Positions 20,464 through 29,921 of a stretch of 64,000 bases of DNA are shown one piece after another (position 1 is the stretch's first letter; each line of letters starts with the position of its first letter). The DNA is from a virus. The DNA lies in IMG/VR virus record IMGVR_UViG_3300046008_000478, positions 1-64,000 of that record. One strand, given 5' to 3'. The notes beneath the pieces were generated by a model, which did no database searches, had not been told where the DNA came from, and worked only from the letters and a program-made list of their open reading frames with translations. The translations under genes were made by a program, and so were the position numbers.

Positions 20464-20670
20464 ATGAACATCACACAAACTTGGGAGGAGCTTGGCGTCA
20501 AGCGCCCAGAGCGAGGTGATCACCCACACATGGATCCGCGCCAGGCAGCCGAAGAGTCAATGAAGAACTGCAGAGCATTGATTGTGGATTTGATCCACGC
20601 CGGGCGACTTCCTGCTCCTCCAATGGGCAAGAGCTACATCCCAGGAGCAGACGGGGTGAGGCTGGCATGA
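20464..20670 (+). CDS. Small protein before terminase
   Basis: 68 residues: ITQTWEELGVKRPERGDHPHMDPRQAAEESMKNCRALIVDLIHAGRLPAPP. Mostly helical. It overlaps the small terminase start by ATGA. Position suggests a packaging accessory, but no family was recognised. Confidence 0.55.
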   Translation: MNITQTWEELGVKRPERGDHPHMDPRQAAEESMKNCRALIVDLIHAGRLPAPPMGKSYIPGADGVRLA

Positions 20671-21299
20671 GCGACGTAAAGAAGACTGCAGACTGGGAGC
20701 TGATCGAGCGGCATTACCGCGCCGGCATCCTTTCACTGCGCCAGACAGCCACAGAGGGCGGAGTCACTGAGAGTGCTATTCGCAAGCGAGCCAAGCGTGA
20801 TGGATGGTCTCGCAACCTCAAGGCGAAGATCCAGAATCGCGCCGAAGAGCTGGTGCGCAAATCAGAGGTGCGCAAAGTTAGTGCGCAAGCCCGCGCACTT
20901 CCGGAAAAAGAGATCATTGAGGTCAATGCCCAGGCAGTTGCCACGGTTCTGATCGTGCAGAAGGGCAGCATCAAGCGCATGCACTCATTGGCTGAGAAGC
21001 TGATGGATGAGCTGGAAGCCACGACTGACAACAAGGAGCTGTTCATCCAACTGGGTGAGCTGCTTGATACGTCGGGTCCGGATGAGAATGGCAAGGACCG
21101 CAAGGACTTGATGAATGAGATCTACCGCAAGGTCATCTCGATGGGCGGACGCATTGACTCTGCCAAGAAGCTGGCCGAGATCCTGGAGAAGGTCGTCAAG
21201 CTGGAGCGCGAGGCGTTCGGCATTGAGAACACTGAGAAGCAGGCCAGCCCAATTGATGAGCTGCTGCTGAGAATTGCCCGTGAGCGAAGCGGCCCGTGA
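20667..21299 (+). CDS. Terminase small subunit
   Basis: 210 residues. N-terminal HTH: WELIERHYRAGILSLRQTAT and GGVTESAIRKRAKRDGWSRNL, which is the DNA-recognition module of this terminase family. The middle is helical (VLIVQKGSIKRMHSLAEKLMDELE) and the C-terminus has KLAEILEKVVKLEREAFGIEN, the helix typical of small terminases that bind the ATPase subunit. It recognises the packaging site. Overlaps the large subunit. Confidence 0.85.
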   Translation: MSDVKKTADWELIERHYRAGILSLRQTATEGGVTESAIRKRAKRDGWSRNLKAKIQNRAEELVRKSEVRKVSAQARALPEKEIIEVNAQAVATVLIVQKGSIKRMHSLAEKLMDELEATTDNKELFIQLGELLDTSGPDENGKDRKDLMNEIYRKVISMGGRIDSAKKLAEILEKVVKLEREAFGIENTEKQASPIDELLLRIARERSGP

Positions 21300-22803
21300 G
21301 TTCGCCATCCAGGAGGTCATGGACTCCCTGGAGGTCCACGCTGCGTACTGCGCGAAGATCAAGGACAAAGGAGGGAAGCTAGTCCCCTTCCTGTTCAACA
21401 AGGCGCAGCACTACGTGCATGAGCGACTTGAGGCGCAGTGCAAGGAGACCGGCAAGGTTCGCGCGCTGATCCTGAAGGGCCGCCAGCAAGGTATCTCCAC
21501 TTACATCAGTGAGCGGTTCTACCAACGTGTGAGCACCAGGATCGGCCAGAGCGCGTTCATCGTGGCGCACGAGGACAAGGCCACCAAGAATCTGTTTGAG
21601 ATGGCCAAGCGGTACAACGACCACAACCCGTTGGCACCGAGCACCAAGGCATCGAACGCGCTGGAGCTGGTCTTTGGCGCACTGGATGCAGGCTATAAGA
21701 CGGCGACCGCGGGATCCAAGGACGTTGGCCGGTCCAACACGGCGCAGCTGCTGCACGGCTCTGAGTTCGCCTTTTGGGCCAACGCACAGAGTCACCTGGC
21801 TGGATTGGGTAACACGATTGCGGACATGCCTGGCACGGAGATCGTGCTGGAGTCCACTGGTAACGGAGTAGGTAACGCCTTCCACTTGATGTGGCAGGAG
21901 GCCGAAGCGGGCCGCGGCGAGTTCATTGCGATCTTTGTGCCGTGGTACTGGCAAGAGGAGTACACCGCACCGATCAAGCCGGACTTGATGCTGACGGCGG
22001 AAGACCAGAAGTACCAGCTTGCATACAGCCTGACGCTTGGCCAGATGCAGTGGCGAGCCAACAAGATTGCGACGTACGGCCAGGGATTCGAGTGGCTATT
22101 CGATCAGGAGTATCCAGCGACCGCCGCTTTGGCGTTCCAGAGCTCCACGGTGAATCCGTTGATCAGCCCGCACGATGTGATGGCCGCGGTCAACAGCAAG
22201 TACCTGGAGATGAATGCGCCGCTGGTGATCGGTTGCGACCCAGCAGGCGACGGTGTCAATGATGCCGACCGCACAGCAATTGCTTTCCGTCGTGGCCGCG
22301 TGTGCTTCCGCTTGGAGTACCACCAGGGCCTGAACACGATGCAGATTGCCGGCAAGCTGGCTGAATACTGGCGCGACTTTGAGCCTGATGGGCTGTTCGT
22401 GGACAAGGGCGGCCTTGGTGCTGGCATCTACGACCGGTTGATCGAGCTGAACATCCCGGCGCTTGGCATCAACAGCGCGACTGTGGCCAATGACCCAGAG
22501 CGCTACGAGAACAAGCGCGCCGAGATGTGGTGGACGATGAAGGAGTGGTTTGAGGATTCACCTTGCCGCATCCCGAATGACGCCGCATTGATCAGTGATG
22601 TGACCGCTCCGCAGCCCAAGGTGAGCTCCAACGGTCGCAAGCTGCTGGAGAAAAAAGAAGACATGAAGAAGCGCCAGGTTCGCTCACCAGATGGTGGCGA
22701 TGCACTGGCCTTGACGTTCGCCGTGCCTGTTGCTTACCGCGACAACCACACCGGTGGGCCTGTGCAAACAAGCAAATCGGCTGCCACCAGCGCAGGATAT
22801 TGA
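21280..22803 (+). CDS. terL: Terminase large subunit
   Basis: About 507 residues from GTG at 21280 (a TTG at 21274 or the ATG at 21319 is also possible). The N-terminal ATPase shows a Walker A-like LKGRQQGIST (about residue 65) and EIVLESTGNGVGN (about 187). The C-terminal RNaseH-like nuclease has GCDPAGDG (about 317), a second Asp in VDKGGLGAG and GGDALALTFA near the end. It pumps DNA into proheads and cuts it. Followed by a 52-residue gene and portal region. Confidence 0.93.
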   Translation: MSEAAREFAIQEVMDSLEVHAAYCAKIKDKGGKLVPFLFNKAQHYVHERLEAQCKETGKVRALILKGRQQGISTYISERFYQRVSTRIGQSAFIVAHEDKATKNLFEMAKRYNDHNPLAPSTKASNALELVFGALDAGYKTATAGSKDVGRSNTAQLLHGSEFAFWANAQSHLAGLGNTIADMPGTEIVLESTGNGVGNAFHLMWQEAEAGRGEFIAIFVPWYWQEEYTAPIKPDLMLTAEDQKYQLAYSLTLGQMQWRANKIATYGQGFEWLFDQEYPATAALAFQSSTVNPLISPHDVMAAVNSKYLEMNAPLVIGCDPAGDGVNDADRTAIAFRRGRVCFRLEYHQGLNTMQIAGKLAEYWRDFEPDGLFVDKGGLGAGIYDRLIELNIPALGINSATVANDPERYENKRAEMWWTMKEWFEDSPCRIPNDAALISDVTAPQPKVSSNGRKLLEKKEDMKKRQVRSPDGGDALALTFAVPVAYRDNHTGGPVQTSKSAATSAGY

Positions 22804-22804
22804 T

Positions 22805-22963
22805 ATGGACGGACCAGTTACCGCGGACATGATGAAAAGCCAAGCCGATGAATACGCAAACGCACACGCCAGCATGGATGCCCATGAAGGCGACAGCGCG
22901 CAACTGATGGCCCTTCAGCAACAGCTCCAGCAAGTCGAGTCACAACTGGCAGGCATGCAATGA
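22805..22963 (+). CDS. 52-residue acidic helical protein
   Basis: Starts MDGPVTADMMKSQADEYANA one base after the terminase stop. Ends in LMALQQQLQQVESQLAGM, a Gln-rich coiled-coil helix. It overlaps the next start. Likely a small virion or packaging accessory; family unknown. Confidence 0.55.
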   Translation: MDGPVTADMMKSQADEYANAHASMDAHEGDSAQLMALQQQLQQVESQLAGMQ

Positions 22964-23613
22964 GCGGGTTCCTGGATGAGTTGTTCTCTGCGAAGCACAT
23001 TGGATCGGGCGGCCTCACGCTTATCAATGACCAGGCGCTGCGTGCACTTGGGCAAGACGAGAACACAACGCTTGGCGCATTGAACGAAGGCATGAAGCAC
23101 GGTCCGCTAGAGGAAAGCATTACAAAGGGTCGTCCGGTTACCACCAACGAAGCCCTCAACGAGCGGAACAAAAACCTGGACCGAGACAAGAGCGGGAACG
23201 CAAAGACCGTTGCAGGTATCGCTGGCATTGTTGGTGCAGCTTTCGGTGGCGCAGCACTTGCTGGAGGTTCTGCTGGAGGTGCAGGCGCTGCGGGCGGCAG
23301 TGAGGCTGGAGCTGGGTCCGTCGCTGCTGAGGGATCTGCCGATGCATTCGCTGCTGAAGCAGCTGGCGGCGCGGATGTCAGTGGTGCAGCAAGCGGCGCT
23401 CCAGCTGAGGGATCTGCCGATGCATTCGCAGAGACCGCCAAAGGCGCCAAGTCTGGCAATTCTTTGGGTGACTGGGGTGACCTGATGTCGCAAGGCAGTC
23501 CGTCAAGCAACAAGCCCGACAACAGCGCGCAAAAGCAATCACTTCAAGCGCAGGCAGATTCCCTGCGTTCGCAAATAGCTGCATTACAGGCCCGCATGTC
23601 CGGGTCGAATTAA
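22960..23613 (+). CDS. Gly/Ala-rich probable virion protein
   Basis: 217 residues. N-terminal GFLDELFSAKHIGSGGLTLINDQALRALGQDE and a polar helix are followed by a long Gly/Ala/Ser stretch (about 85-165, with the unit EGSADAFA appearing twice) and a C-terminal coiled coil SLQAQADSLRSQIAALQARM. The Gly-rich domain could be membrane-active or flexible. Possibly an internal virion protein. Confidence 0.5.
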   Translation: MSGFLDELFSAKHIGSGGLTLINDQALRALGQDENTTLGALNEGMKHGPLEESITKGRPVTTNEALNERNKNLDRDKSGNAKTVAGIAGIVGAAFGGAALAGGSAGGAGAAGGSEAGAGSVAAEGSADAFAAEAAGGADVSGAASGAPAEGSADAFAETAKGAKSGNSLGDWGDLMSQGSPSSNKPDNSAQKQSLQAQADSLRSQIAALQARMSGSN

Positions 23614-23622
23614 GGAAACAAC

Positions 23623-24201
23623 ATGGCTACCACGCAAGAACAATTGGACCAGGATAAGGCTGAGTTTGACGCTGAGTTCGCAAATGACGCACTGGAAGAG
23701 GCGAACAACCGCGAGCAAGACGACCAGGAAGATGCCGAGGATGATGCGGAAGACGGCCGTGTCGCAGCCAAGGATTCCATGGGTGGAGGCGAGTCGATCG
23801 AAGGATCTGATGACGCCGCAGATAGTGATGAGGTCGCGCAGCCAGCAGTGAATGCTGTGATTGCTTCGGCCCGCATGGCAGGCGATGAGCAGTCCAAAGC
23901 TTTCACCGAGGCATTCAAGTCTGAGGCCCCAATGCTGCCTGAGCCCAAGGCGCCAACATTCAAAGAGGCCTTTGCTTCAGCACGCAAGGGCGGCGAGAAG
24001 GTTTTCGAGTGGCAAGGCAAGAAGTACACCACCGAGATGGCCAAGCCCAAAGCTGCGCCAGTAGTGGCCGCCAAGATGGATGGCCCGGCGCATGAGACTG
24101 CAGCCGTTGTTGCTAAGCCCGCTCAAGGCGACCTCAAAGGTGCATCAAGCCTGGCTGAAGCCATGGCCGGCGCCAAGCACACGGGCATGGGCAGCAAATG
24201 A
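23623..24201 (+). CDS. Acidic low-complexity protein, possible virion or assembly factor
   Basis: 192 residues. The first 80 are very acidic (EQDDQEDAEDDAEDG). A middle segment FKEAFASARKGGEKVFEWQGKKYTTE is a short motif seen in phage structural proteins, and the C-terminus is Ala/Pro/Lys-rich. Directly upstream of and overlapping the portal gene, so it may act in head assembly. Confidence 0.5.
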   Translation: MATTQEQLDQDKAEFDAEFANDALEEANNREQDDQEDAEDDAEDGRVAAKDSMGGGESIEGSDDAADSDEVAQPAVNAVIASARMAGDEQSKAFTEAFKSEAPMLPEPKAPTFKEAFASARKGGEKVFEWQGKKYTTEMAKPKAAPVVAAKMDGPAHETAAVVAKPAQGDLKGASSLAEAMAGAKHTGMGSK

Positions 24202-26525
24202 GCGAAGATCTGCAGTACGCGCTGGCAGCCAAGGAGGCGTTCGCCAATGATGGGGAGCAAGTCGTCCTGGGCGCCTTGGGAGCGCGGCTGCTGATGGAGT
24301 TCGCCAAGGCGGAGTCTGACCGCCGGTTGACCGAGGAGCGCTGGCTCAGCGACTTGCGTCAGTACCGCGGCCAATATGACCCCGAAGTGCTCGCCGCTAT
24401 CGGCTTGAAGCGCTCGCGTGCGTTTGTTCGCAAGACCCGCGTCAAGGTCAAGACAGTCAACAGCCGGGTGGAGGACTTGTTGTTCCCATCGGGCAGCGAA
24501 AAGAACTGGGAAATCGGCAGCAGCCCCGTGCCAAGCGTGTCCAAAGAGGAGCGCAACGCAGTAGGGCGCAACTTGATGCAGATGGCCGAGCAGGCCGCGC
24601 AACAGGCTATTGCCCAGGCGCAAGCCCAGGGTCAGCAGTTGCCACCACAACAGCCCGCCAAGATCACCAAAGACATGGTGGACAAGGCTGTGGCTGCGAT
24701 CTGCAAAGAGTCCGCCAAGAAGATGGCCAAGGTCATCGATGACCAGCTGACTGAGGTGCGTTACAAGGCGACTTGCAAGCAGGCGATTCACTCCGCCCAC
24801 CTGTACGGCACTGGGATCATCAAGGGCCCGCTGGTCGAGCGCCGGGTGCGCTCCAAGTACCAGAACGTGAATGGCAAGTGGGTTGAGAAGAGTGAGACCT
24901 ACGTGGTCCCGTTCGTGGACTACGTGCCAATCTGGCGCTTCTACCCTGACATGTCAGCAGACACGCTGGACAAGTGCCGCTACGTTTACGAGCGCCACCA
25001 GATGACGCATGCCGATCTGGCTGAGTTGGCTGAGCGCAAGTCGTTCAACAAGACGCAGATCATTGAGTACCTGAAGTCCAATCCCAATGGTCAGGTGACG
25101 ATCAAGTACATCGACAACCAGCTCAAGATCATTGGCGATCGCAATGCCAACCAGGGCGCAGTGGATGGCCGCTACGAGGTGCTGGAGCGATGGGGTTGGC
25201 TGACTGGCAAGGATCTGCACGATGTTGGCGTGAAGGTCGATGAGGCTCGCCACCATGAGAGTTTCTTTGGTAACGTGTGGATCCTGCCCAATGGCTCCGT
25301 GATCAAGGCTGTCTTGCAGCCTATCAATGGCGTGACCTGGCCGTACCACATGTACTACTTCGACAAGGATGAGACGAACATCTTTGGCGATGGCTTGGGT
25401 ACTGTGCTGCGTGACGACCAGACCATGCTGAATGCAGCGACCCGGCTGATGCTGGACAACGCGGCGATCTCCTCCGGTCCCATGATCGAGGTGGCCACCG
25501 GGCTGCTGAGCCGCCTGGATTCCGGCACTGAGATTGAGCCATGGAAAGTGTTCTACCGCAACGCAACTGCACCCGGAACACCCGCGGTGCGCGCCATCGA
25601 GCTGCCCACGCGGCTGGGTGACTTGTCTGGCCTGGCTGACCGCTTCGAGAACAATGCCGATGAGGTGTCGGCTGTGCCGCGCTACATGTCAGGCGAGAAC
25701 ATGAACAATGGCGCCGCGGCGACCAAGGGCGGCCTGTCCATGCTGATGGGTGCTGCCAACATCATGATCAAGGATTTGATCAGCTCCTGGGATGAGGGTG
25801 TGACCCGGCCGTTCATTGCGGCGCTGTACCGCTGGAACATGCAGTTCAACCCGGACAATTCGATCAAGGGTGACTACGACGTGAAGGCGCGTGGATCTGC
25901 AAGCCTGGTGGCGCGCGAGGTGCGTGCAGCCCAGCTGGATAACTTCTCCCAAATGACGGCCAATCCATTGGATGCGCCATTCATCAAGCGTGATGCATTG
26001 CTGCGCCAGCGGGCTGAAGCCAATGAGCTGAGCGACGTGGTGAAGACCGAAGACGAGGTCATGGCCGAGCAAAATAACCAACTGGCAGCAGCTCAGTCGC
26101 AGCTCCAGCAGGCGCAGCAAAAACTGATGCTTGATGAGCTGACGCAAAAGGTAGCCTTGCTGACCGCCAACGCAGCCAAGGCCATGGCCGAGGTCGAACT
26201 GATTCGTGCCAAAGTGGTCGAGACCAAGGTGGCCGGCGTCTACGCTGCGCTGCAGGCAGGCGGTGTTGCCACTGGCAGCCCACACATTGCTCCAGCCGGT
26301 GATGAGATTCTGCGCAGCTCAGGCTGGGTGGATGCAACACCGGACCCAACGATTGCCCAGCTGGCTGGTCCACAGGTGCAAGGTCAACAGATGCCGCAGG
26401 ATGGAAACCCCATGCTGCCTGACCAGGCCAATGTACCAGCCATGGAGCAACCTCAAACGCCCAACCTGCAGCCGCAGACTGGTGGAGTTGGCTTGCATGC
26501 CGGCATTGAGACGCAGGAAGTCTGA
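24198..26525 (+). CDS. Portal protein
   Basis: 775 residues. It has RVKVKTVNSRVEDLLFPSGSEKNW, CKQAIHSAHLYGTGIIKGP, VPFVDYVPIWRFYPDMSADTLDKCRYVYERHQMT, MYYFDKDETNIFGDGLGTVLRDDQTMLNAATRLMLDN and a long Gln-rich helical C-terminus (about 610-680), the features of large podoviral portals. It forms the dodecameric channel at one vertex. Follows the terminase and precedes head genes, as expected. Confidence 0.9.
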   Translation: MSEDLQYALAAKEAFANDGEQVVLGALGARLLMEFAKAESDRRLTEERWLSDLRQYRGQYDPEVLAAIGLKRSRAFVRKTRVKVKTVNSRVEDLLFPSGSEKNWEIGSSPVPSVSKEERNAVGRNLMQMAEQAAQQAIAQAQAQGQQLPPQQPAKITKDMVDKAVAAICKESAKKMAKVIDDQLTEVRYKATCKQAIHSAHLYGTGIIKGPLVERRVRSKYQNVNGKWVEKSETYVVPFVDYVPIWRFYPDMSADTLDKCRYVYERHQMTHADLAELAERKSFNKTQIIEYLKSNPNGQVTIKYIDNQLKIIGDRNANQGAVDGRYEVLERWGWLTGKDLHDVGVKVDEARHHESFFGNVWILPNGSVIKAVLQPINGVTWPYHMYYFDKDETNIFGDGLGTVLRDDQTMLNAATRLMLDNAAISSGPMIEVATGLLSRLDSGTEIEPWKVFYRNATAPGTPAVRAIELPTRLGDLSGLADRFENNADEVSAVPRYMSGENMNNGAAATKGGLSMLMGAANIMIKDLISSWDEGVTRPFIAALYRWNMQFNPDNSIKGDYDVKARGSASLVAREVRAAQLDNFSQMTANPLDAPFIKRDALLRQRAEANELSDVVKTEDEVMAEQNNQLAAAQSQLQQAQQKLMLDELTQKVALLTANAAKAMAEVELIRAKVVETKVAGVYAALQAGGVATGSPHIAPAGDEILRSSGWVDATPDPTIAQLAGPQVQGQQMPQDGNPMLPDQANVPAMEQPQTPNLQPQTGGVGLHAGIETQEV

Positions 26526-26776
26526 TGTCCCACCTTGATATTTCCCAGCGTGCCCACGCCTCCTTGCTTGATTCCTGCAAGGCGGTTCGAGCCTATGCGG
26601 ATTCTGAATTGTCCAAGCATGCCATTGACATGCTGGACGCCCTGGCCGCCGGCTACTGCGTGGACTTGATCCATGTGCAGCCCGAAGGACTAGTGAGATT
26701 GCAATCAGCGCTACAGCAGGTGTCTGCGCTGCGCGACGTATTTGCCAATGATGGCGCCGATATTCCAAAGATTTAA
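26525..26776 (+). CDS. Hypothetical structural-region protein
   Basis: 83 residues: AHASLLDSCKAVRAYADSELSKHAIDMLDALAAGYCVDLIHV then a helix LVRLQSALQQVSALRDVF. Wholly helical. Start overlaps the portal stop by 1 nt. Function unknown. Confidence 0.55.
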   Translation: MSHLDISQRAHASLLDSCKAVRAYADSELSKHAIDMLDALAAGYCVDLIHVQPEGLVRLQSALQQVSALRDVFANDGADIPKI

Positions 26777-26785
26777 GGACTCACC

Positions 26786-27019
26786 ATGAGCGACGCAACA
26801 CTGATTCCATCCAACTACGCCAACGTGACACCTAGCAATACAACACCCGTGAGCGCGAGCCTGGGCTTATACATCGGGGTCTCTGGATCGGTTGTGGTGA
26901 TGGGTGCTAATGGCGTCCAGGCGACCTTCCAGGCGCTTGCTGGGCAATACCTGAGTGGCAAGTTCTACAAGGTAATGGCGGCCACCACGGCGTCATCCAT
27001 CGTGGCTCTTTACGCCTGA
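26786..27019 (+). CDS. Small virion protein (spike-base-like)
   Basis: 77 residues: MSDATLIPSNYANVTPSNTT, then LGLYIGVSGSVVVMGANGVQATFQALAGQYLSGKFYKVMAATTASSIVALYA. The SGSVVV...G..ATF...G..L.G.F..V pattern matches small beta-sandwich proteins that recur in phage heads and tails. It may decorate the head or link a fibre; not tested. Confidence 0.6.
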   Translation: MSDATLIPSNYANVTPSNTTPVSASLGLYIGVSGSVVVMGANGVQATFQALAGQYLSGKFYKVMAATTASSIVALYA

Positions 27020-27021
27020 TC

Positions 27022-28686
27022 ATGCGCGGACTCGGACTCTCTGTTGCTGGGTTGGCATCTCGGTCATTGACCCAGATCCAGCAAGCCATCTCCCTCCTAC
27101 GCACCTACGGCACCAACGCCAATGCATTCGTACCGGGCGTTGGCTGGCTGAACGGCCTCCAAGCTGCTAACTACCTAGACAGCGCAGGCACAACGCCCGG
27201 CACAGTGGATCAGCCTGTTGGGTTGGTGCTGGATGCGGAGGGGGTGATGGGGGTGGAGTTGGTTACGAATGGTGACTTTAGTGCGGGGGCTACGGGGTGG
27301 ACTGCTGGCGGTTCTGATAGCAGTTTTACTGGCGGTGTGGCTACCTTGCCCACAGGCAACACAAGCAAAGCGCAGACATCGGCGGGAATTACAGTAGCCG
27401 GGAAAACATACCGAGTTCGGTACGATGTCTTAACTACGAATGGTGGGTCACTGGCTCCTTATTTTGGAGGAGTAACACAAAACCCTTACTGGGATGCAAC
27501 CAGCCCCGCAGGAACGCGAGAGTTCACAGCGTTGTGTACGGCAACCGGGCAATTCTCTATGGTGTCGTTTGGTTTCGTAGGCACCATCGACAACGTCAGC
27601 GTCCGCGAGATCACCGGCATCCACGCAAGTCAGAGTACGACGCCATCGAAACCCGTGCTGCGGCGCGGGGCTGTGAATCTGCTGCCGTATTCACAGGCTA
27701 ATTCAAACTGGGTTTCTGACGCTGCATCTACTGTTGTTACGGACAATAGCGCGGTGGGCGTACAAGGTGCGGCAACAGCATCTACTTTCACAATTACAGG
27801 CGCTGGATATAAGTACGGGGCAGCAGCAGCAAACACAAGCCTAGTTATGACGGGGTGCGCTTGGATTAAAGGCGCATCAGGGACAGTTGCTTTGCGACTC
27901 GCCTCAAACGGCTCTGCGGAAACCGCAAGCACAGTGGTGACGCTAACTGGGGAATGGCAGTTTGTGGTGGTACAGCTAACATCAACAGGTGCCCCCGGCA
28001 GTTACAAACTTGGGATAGACAATCGCGCACTCGCCGGGGCAGACACAATTACTAAAGCGGTAATGCTGGACGGCGCAGCCCTATTCCAAGGCACCTACAC
28101 ATCCTCCCAAATCCAAGCCCTCGGAGGCATCCCGCTGACCACCACAGCACCAGCAAGCACGGCACTTGGCCCGTATTTCTGGCAGTTCGACGGTGTAGAC
28201 GATTCGCTGGCAAACCTATCGACTGCTATTTGCCAGCTTTCTGATGACCACTGCTTCGGCGTGGCGGGTCAGGCTGATTCATCGGCTACAGGGGTATTTC
28301 TCAGTCAGAACGGATCAGCCAACTCTCGATTGCAGCTTTATCAATCCGGCACAAACCTCGTTATGGATTGGGCTGATGATGCGGCGGTGACGGTAAACAA
28401 GACAATTGCAAATGCTGTTGGCTCTAAATTCGTCGCATCCGTTCGGTCTATTGGCGGGAATAAGACGCTTTCCTTGGATTCTGTTGTTAGCGGGATAACG
28501 TCCACAGCGCAAGGCACCGGAACTTTCACCGACTTTAAGTTGGGTGCAAACGGTGTTGGCGTGTCGAGTGCAAACTTCCAGAAAGGAAGAACATTTGCAG
28601 CCTACGCAATAAAGGGTTCTGTCAGTGATGCTGACCGATTGGTCTTTGACCGACTCCTAGCGTCCCTGCAAGGTCGCACGATATGA
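27022..28686 (+). CDS. Tail fibre/receptor-binding-like protein with carbohydrate-binding modules
   Basis: 554 residues. Start MRGLGLSVAGLASRSLT; YLDSAGTTPGTVDQPVGLVLD is a phage structural motif. The next section GVELVTNGDFSAGATGWTAGG to GTIDNVSVREITGIHAS is a CBM4/9-like beta sandwich; a second (PVLRRGAVNLLPYSQ to TYTSSQIQALGG) follows, then a LamG-like beta domain (PYFWQFDGVDDSLANLS to KLGANGVGVSSANFQKG). Such proteins bind sugars on the host surface. Third fibre-type gene beside those at 37221 and 60846. Confidence 0.7.
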   Translation: MRGLGLSVAGLASRSLTQIQQAISLLRTYGTNANAFVPGVGWLNGLQAANYLDSAGTTPGTVDQPVGLVLDAEGVMGVELVTNGDFSAGATGWTAGGSDSSFTGGVATLPTGNTSKAQTSAGITVAGKTYRVRYDVLTTNGGSLAPYFGGVTQNPYWDATSPAGTREFTALCTATGQFSMVSFGFVGTIDNVSVREITGIHASQSTTPSKPVLRRGAVNLLPYSQANSNWVSDAASTVVTDNSAVGVQGAATASTFTITGAGYKYGAAAANTSLVMTGCAWIKGASGTVALRLASNGSAETASTVVTLTGEWQFVVVQLTSTGAPGSYKLGIDNRALAGADTITKAVMLDGAALFQGTYTSSQIQALGGIPLTTTAPASTALGPYFWQFDGVDDSLANLSTAICQLSDDHCFGVAGQADSSATGVFLSQNGSANSRLQLYQSGTNLVMDWADDAAVTVNKTIANAVGSKFVASVRSIGGNKTLSLDSVVSGITSTAQGTGTFTDFKLGANGVGVSSANFQKGRTFAAYAIKGSVSDADRLVFDRLLASLQGRTI

Positions 28687-28808
28687 CCTACCTAACCCAC
28701 TTCCTAGCCTACACCGTGGGCCTCCTTTGCGGGGTCTGTGGGGTCTTGATGGCAATGGCAAACACCGGGCGCTGCGATAACTGCCCACAGCACAAGGATG
28801 CCCAATGA
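28683..28808 (+). CDS. 41-residue membrane peptide
   Basis: Read directly from 28683: starts MTYLTHFLAYTVGLLCGVCG and ends QHKDAQ. One transmembrane helix followed by a Cys-containing tail. It joins the fibre gene and the HNH gene by ATGA overlaps. Function unknown. Confidence 0.55.
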   Translation: MTYLTHFLAYTVGLLCGVCGVLMAMANTGRCDNCPQHKDAQ

Positions 28809-29443
28809 GCTACGACAACACCCTGACAATCAAGCTGCCTTTCGCACTGGCTGACATTGCTTCGCGCATTGGACCGAAAGGCGGGAAGGTACACGTCAAA
28901 ACCGGACATATTGGAACGAAAGGCCATTCTGGTCCCGTGATTAATGGGCCTAGTGACATTACGGCAGAGCTTGCCAGTAAGGTGTTTTCATACAACCAAG
29001 ATACCGGTGTCATCACCAGAGTAATAGCCATCGGCGGGAAGACGCCCGGAGAAATAACGCAAGTGGACCGCTCTGGCTACATAAAAACATCTTTCATGGG
29101 AGTCCAGTTGCGTGGGCACAGGCTCGCTTGGCTGCTGCACTATGGAGAGTTCCCTGCGGTTGGAATGGAGATTGACCATATCAATCATGACAAGACAGAC
29201 AACAGAATCAAAAACCTGAGGTCTGTCACGAAATCCACAAACCAGCACAACCTATACAAATCAAGACCCCAGAGTAAAACAGGGTTGCTTGGGGTATCGA
29301 AAGCTAACCAGAAGTTTCAAGCGGAGATCGTTGCGCCGGGTAGCAAGAGGAAGTACCTAGGGGTGTTCGATACGCCAGAGCTTGCGCATGAAGCCTATAT
29401 GCAAGCCAAAACAAAATACTACCCCGGAGTGATGACACCATGA
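28805..29443 (+). CDS. HNH homing-type endonuclease with borrowed N-terminus
   Basis: 212 residues. Residues about 60-212 form an HNH nuclease: HRLAWLLHYGEF, MEIDHINHDKTDNRIKNLRSV, NQHN and a C-terminal AP2-like GVSKANQKFQAEI...YLGVFDTPELAHEAY. The first 24 residues (MSYDNTLTIKLPFALADIAS) match the start of the next protein (MSGYDQKLSITLPAELADIA). This suggests that the endonuclease inserted into, or captured the start of, a copy of that neighbour. Confidence 0.85.
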   Translation: MSYDNTLTIKLPFALADIASRIGPKGGKVHVKTGHIGTKGHSGPVINGPSDITAELASKVFSYNQDTGVITRVIAIGGKTPGEITQVDRSGYIKTSFMGVQLRGHRLAWLLHYGEFPAVGMEIDHINHDKTDNRIKNLRSVTKSTNQHNLYKSRPQSKTGLLGVSKANQKFQAEIVAPGSKRKYLGVFDTPELAHEAYMQAKTKYYPGVMTP

Positions 29444-29796
29444 GCGGCTACGACCAAAAATTATCAATAACTCTCCCTGCGGAATTAGCAGATATTGCAT
29501 CCCGTATAGGTAGGGCAATGGATAGTGACGTTGGCGGCGATAAGAGCTTCACCCGCATCGTGACAGGCTATGCGGACGGCAAGCCCGTGTACGGCGACAC
29601 GATCAGCATGACCACGCCGTGCACCAGCACATTCAAAGAGCAAGCCATTGCAATGCTGGCCGACCCTGTGCTGCTGCACTTGGCAGTTGAAGCTGACTAC
29701 GCGGTGCGTTGGGTTGATCTTGTTGCGCCTACGCTTGCTGAGTGCCGAGCGTTTTGTGATGGGGTGATTCCTGAGCCCGTACCAATCAAGCTGTAA
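29440..29796 (+). CDS. Hypothetical protein sharing its N-terminus with the HNH gene
   Basis: 118 residues. ITLPAELADIASRIGRAMDSDVGGDKSF, TPCTSTFKEQAIAMLADPVLLHLAVEADYAVRWVDLVAPTLAECRAFCDGVIP. Mainly helical. It looks intact, whereas the HNH gene carries only its first 24 residues. Function unknown; the place between fibre and scaffold genes suggests virion assembly. Confidence 0.6.
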   Translation: MSGYDQKLSITLPAELADIASRIGRAMDSDVGGDKSFTRIVTGYADGKPVYGDTISMTTPCTSTFKEQAIAMLADPVLLHLAVEADYAVRWVDLVAPTLAECRAFCDGVIPEPVPIKL

Positions 29797-29814
29797 CCAG
29801 CCACACAACAACAC

Positions 29815-29837
29815 AAGCAGCTTCGGCTGCTTTTTTT
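29815..29837 (+). terminator. Rho-independent terminator
   Basis: AAGCAGC-TTCG-GCTGCTT (29815-29832) followed by T to 29837. Stable UUCG loop. Separates the portal/fibre block from the scaffold/capsid block. Confidence 0.9.
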
Positions 29838-29921
29838 ACGTCCAGATTCTTAGCCCCTGGGAAACCAGGACAGTTCAGAGCCCAGTTCGCTGGCTCTTCA
29901 AAGCCCGTGAAGGAAAACACC

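Noticed and set aside
20021-20529. Open frames within RNA B and across its terminators (80 codons plus; 139 codons minus)
   Set aside because: They cross the terminator stems, lack ribosome sites and have no recognisable protein features.
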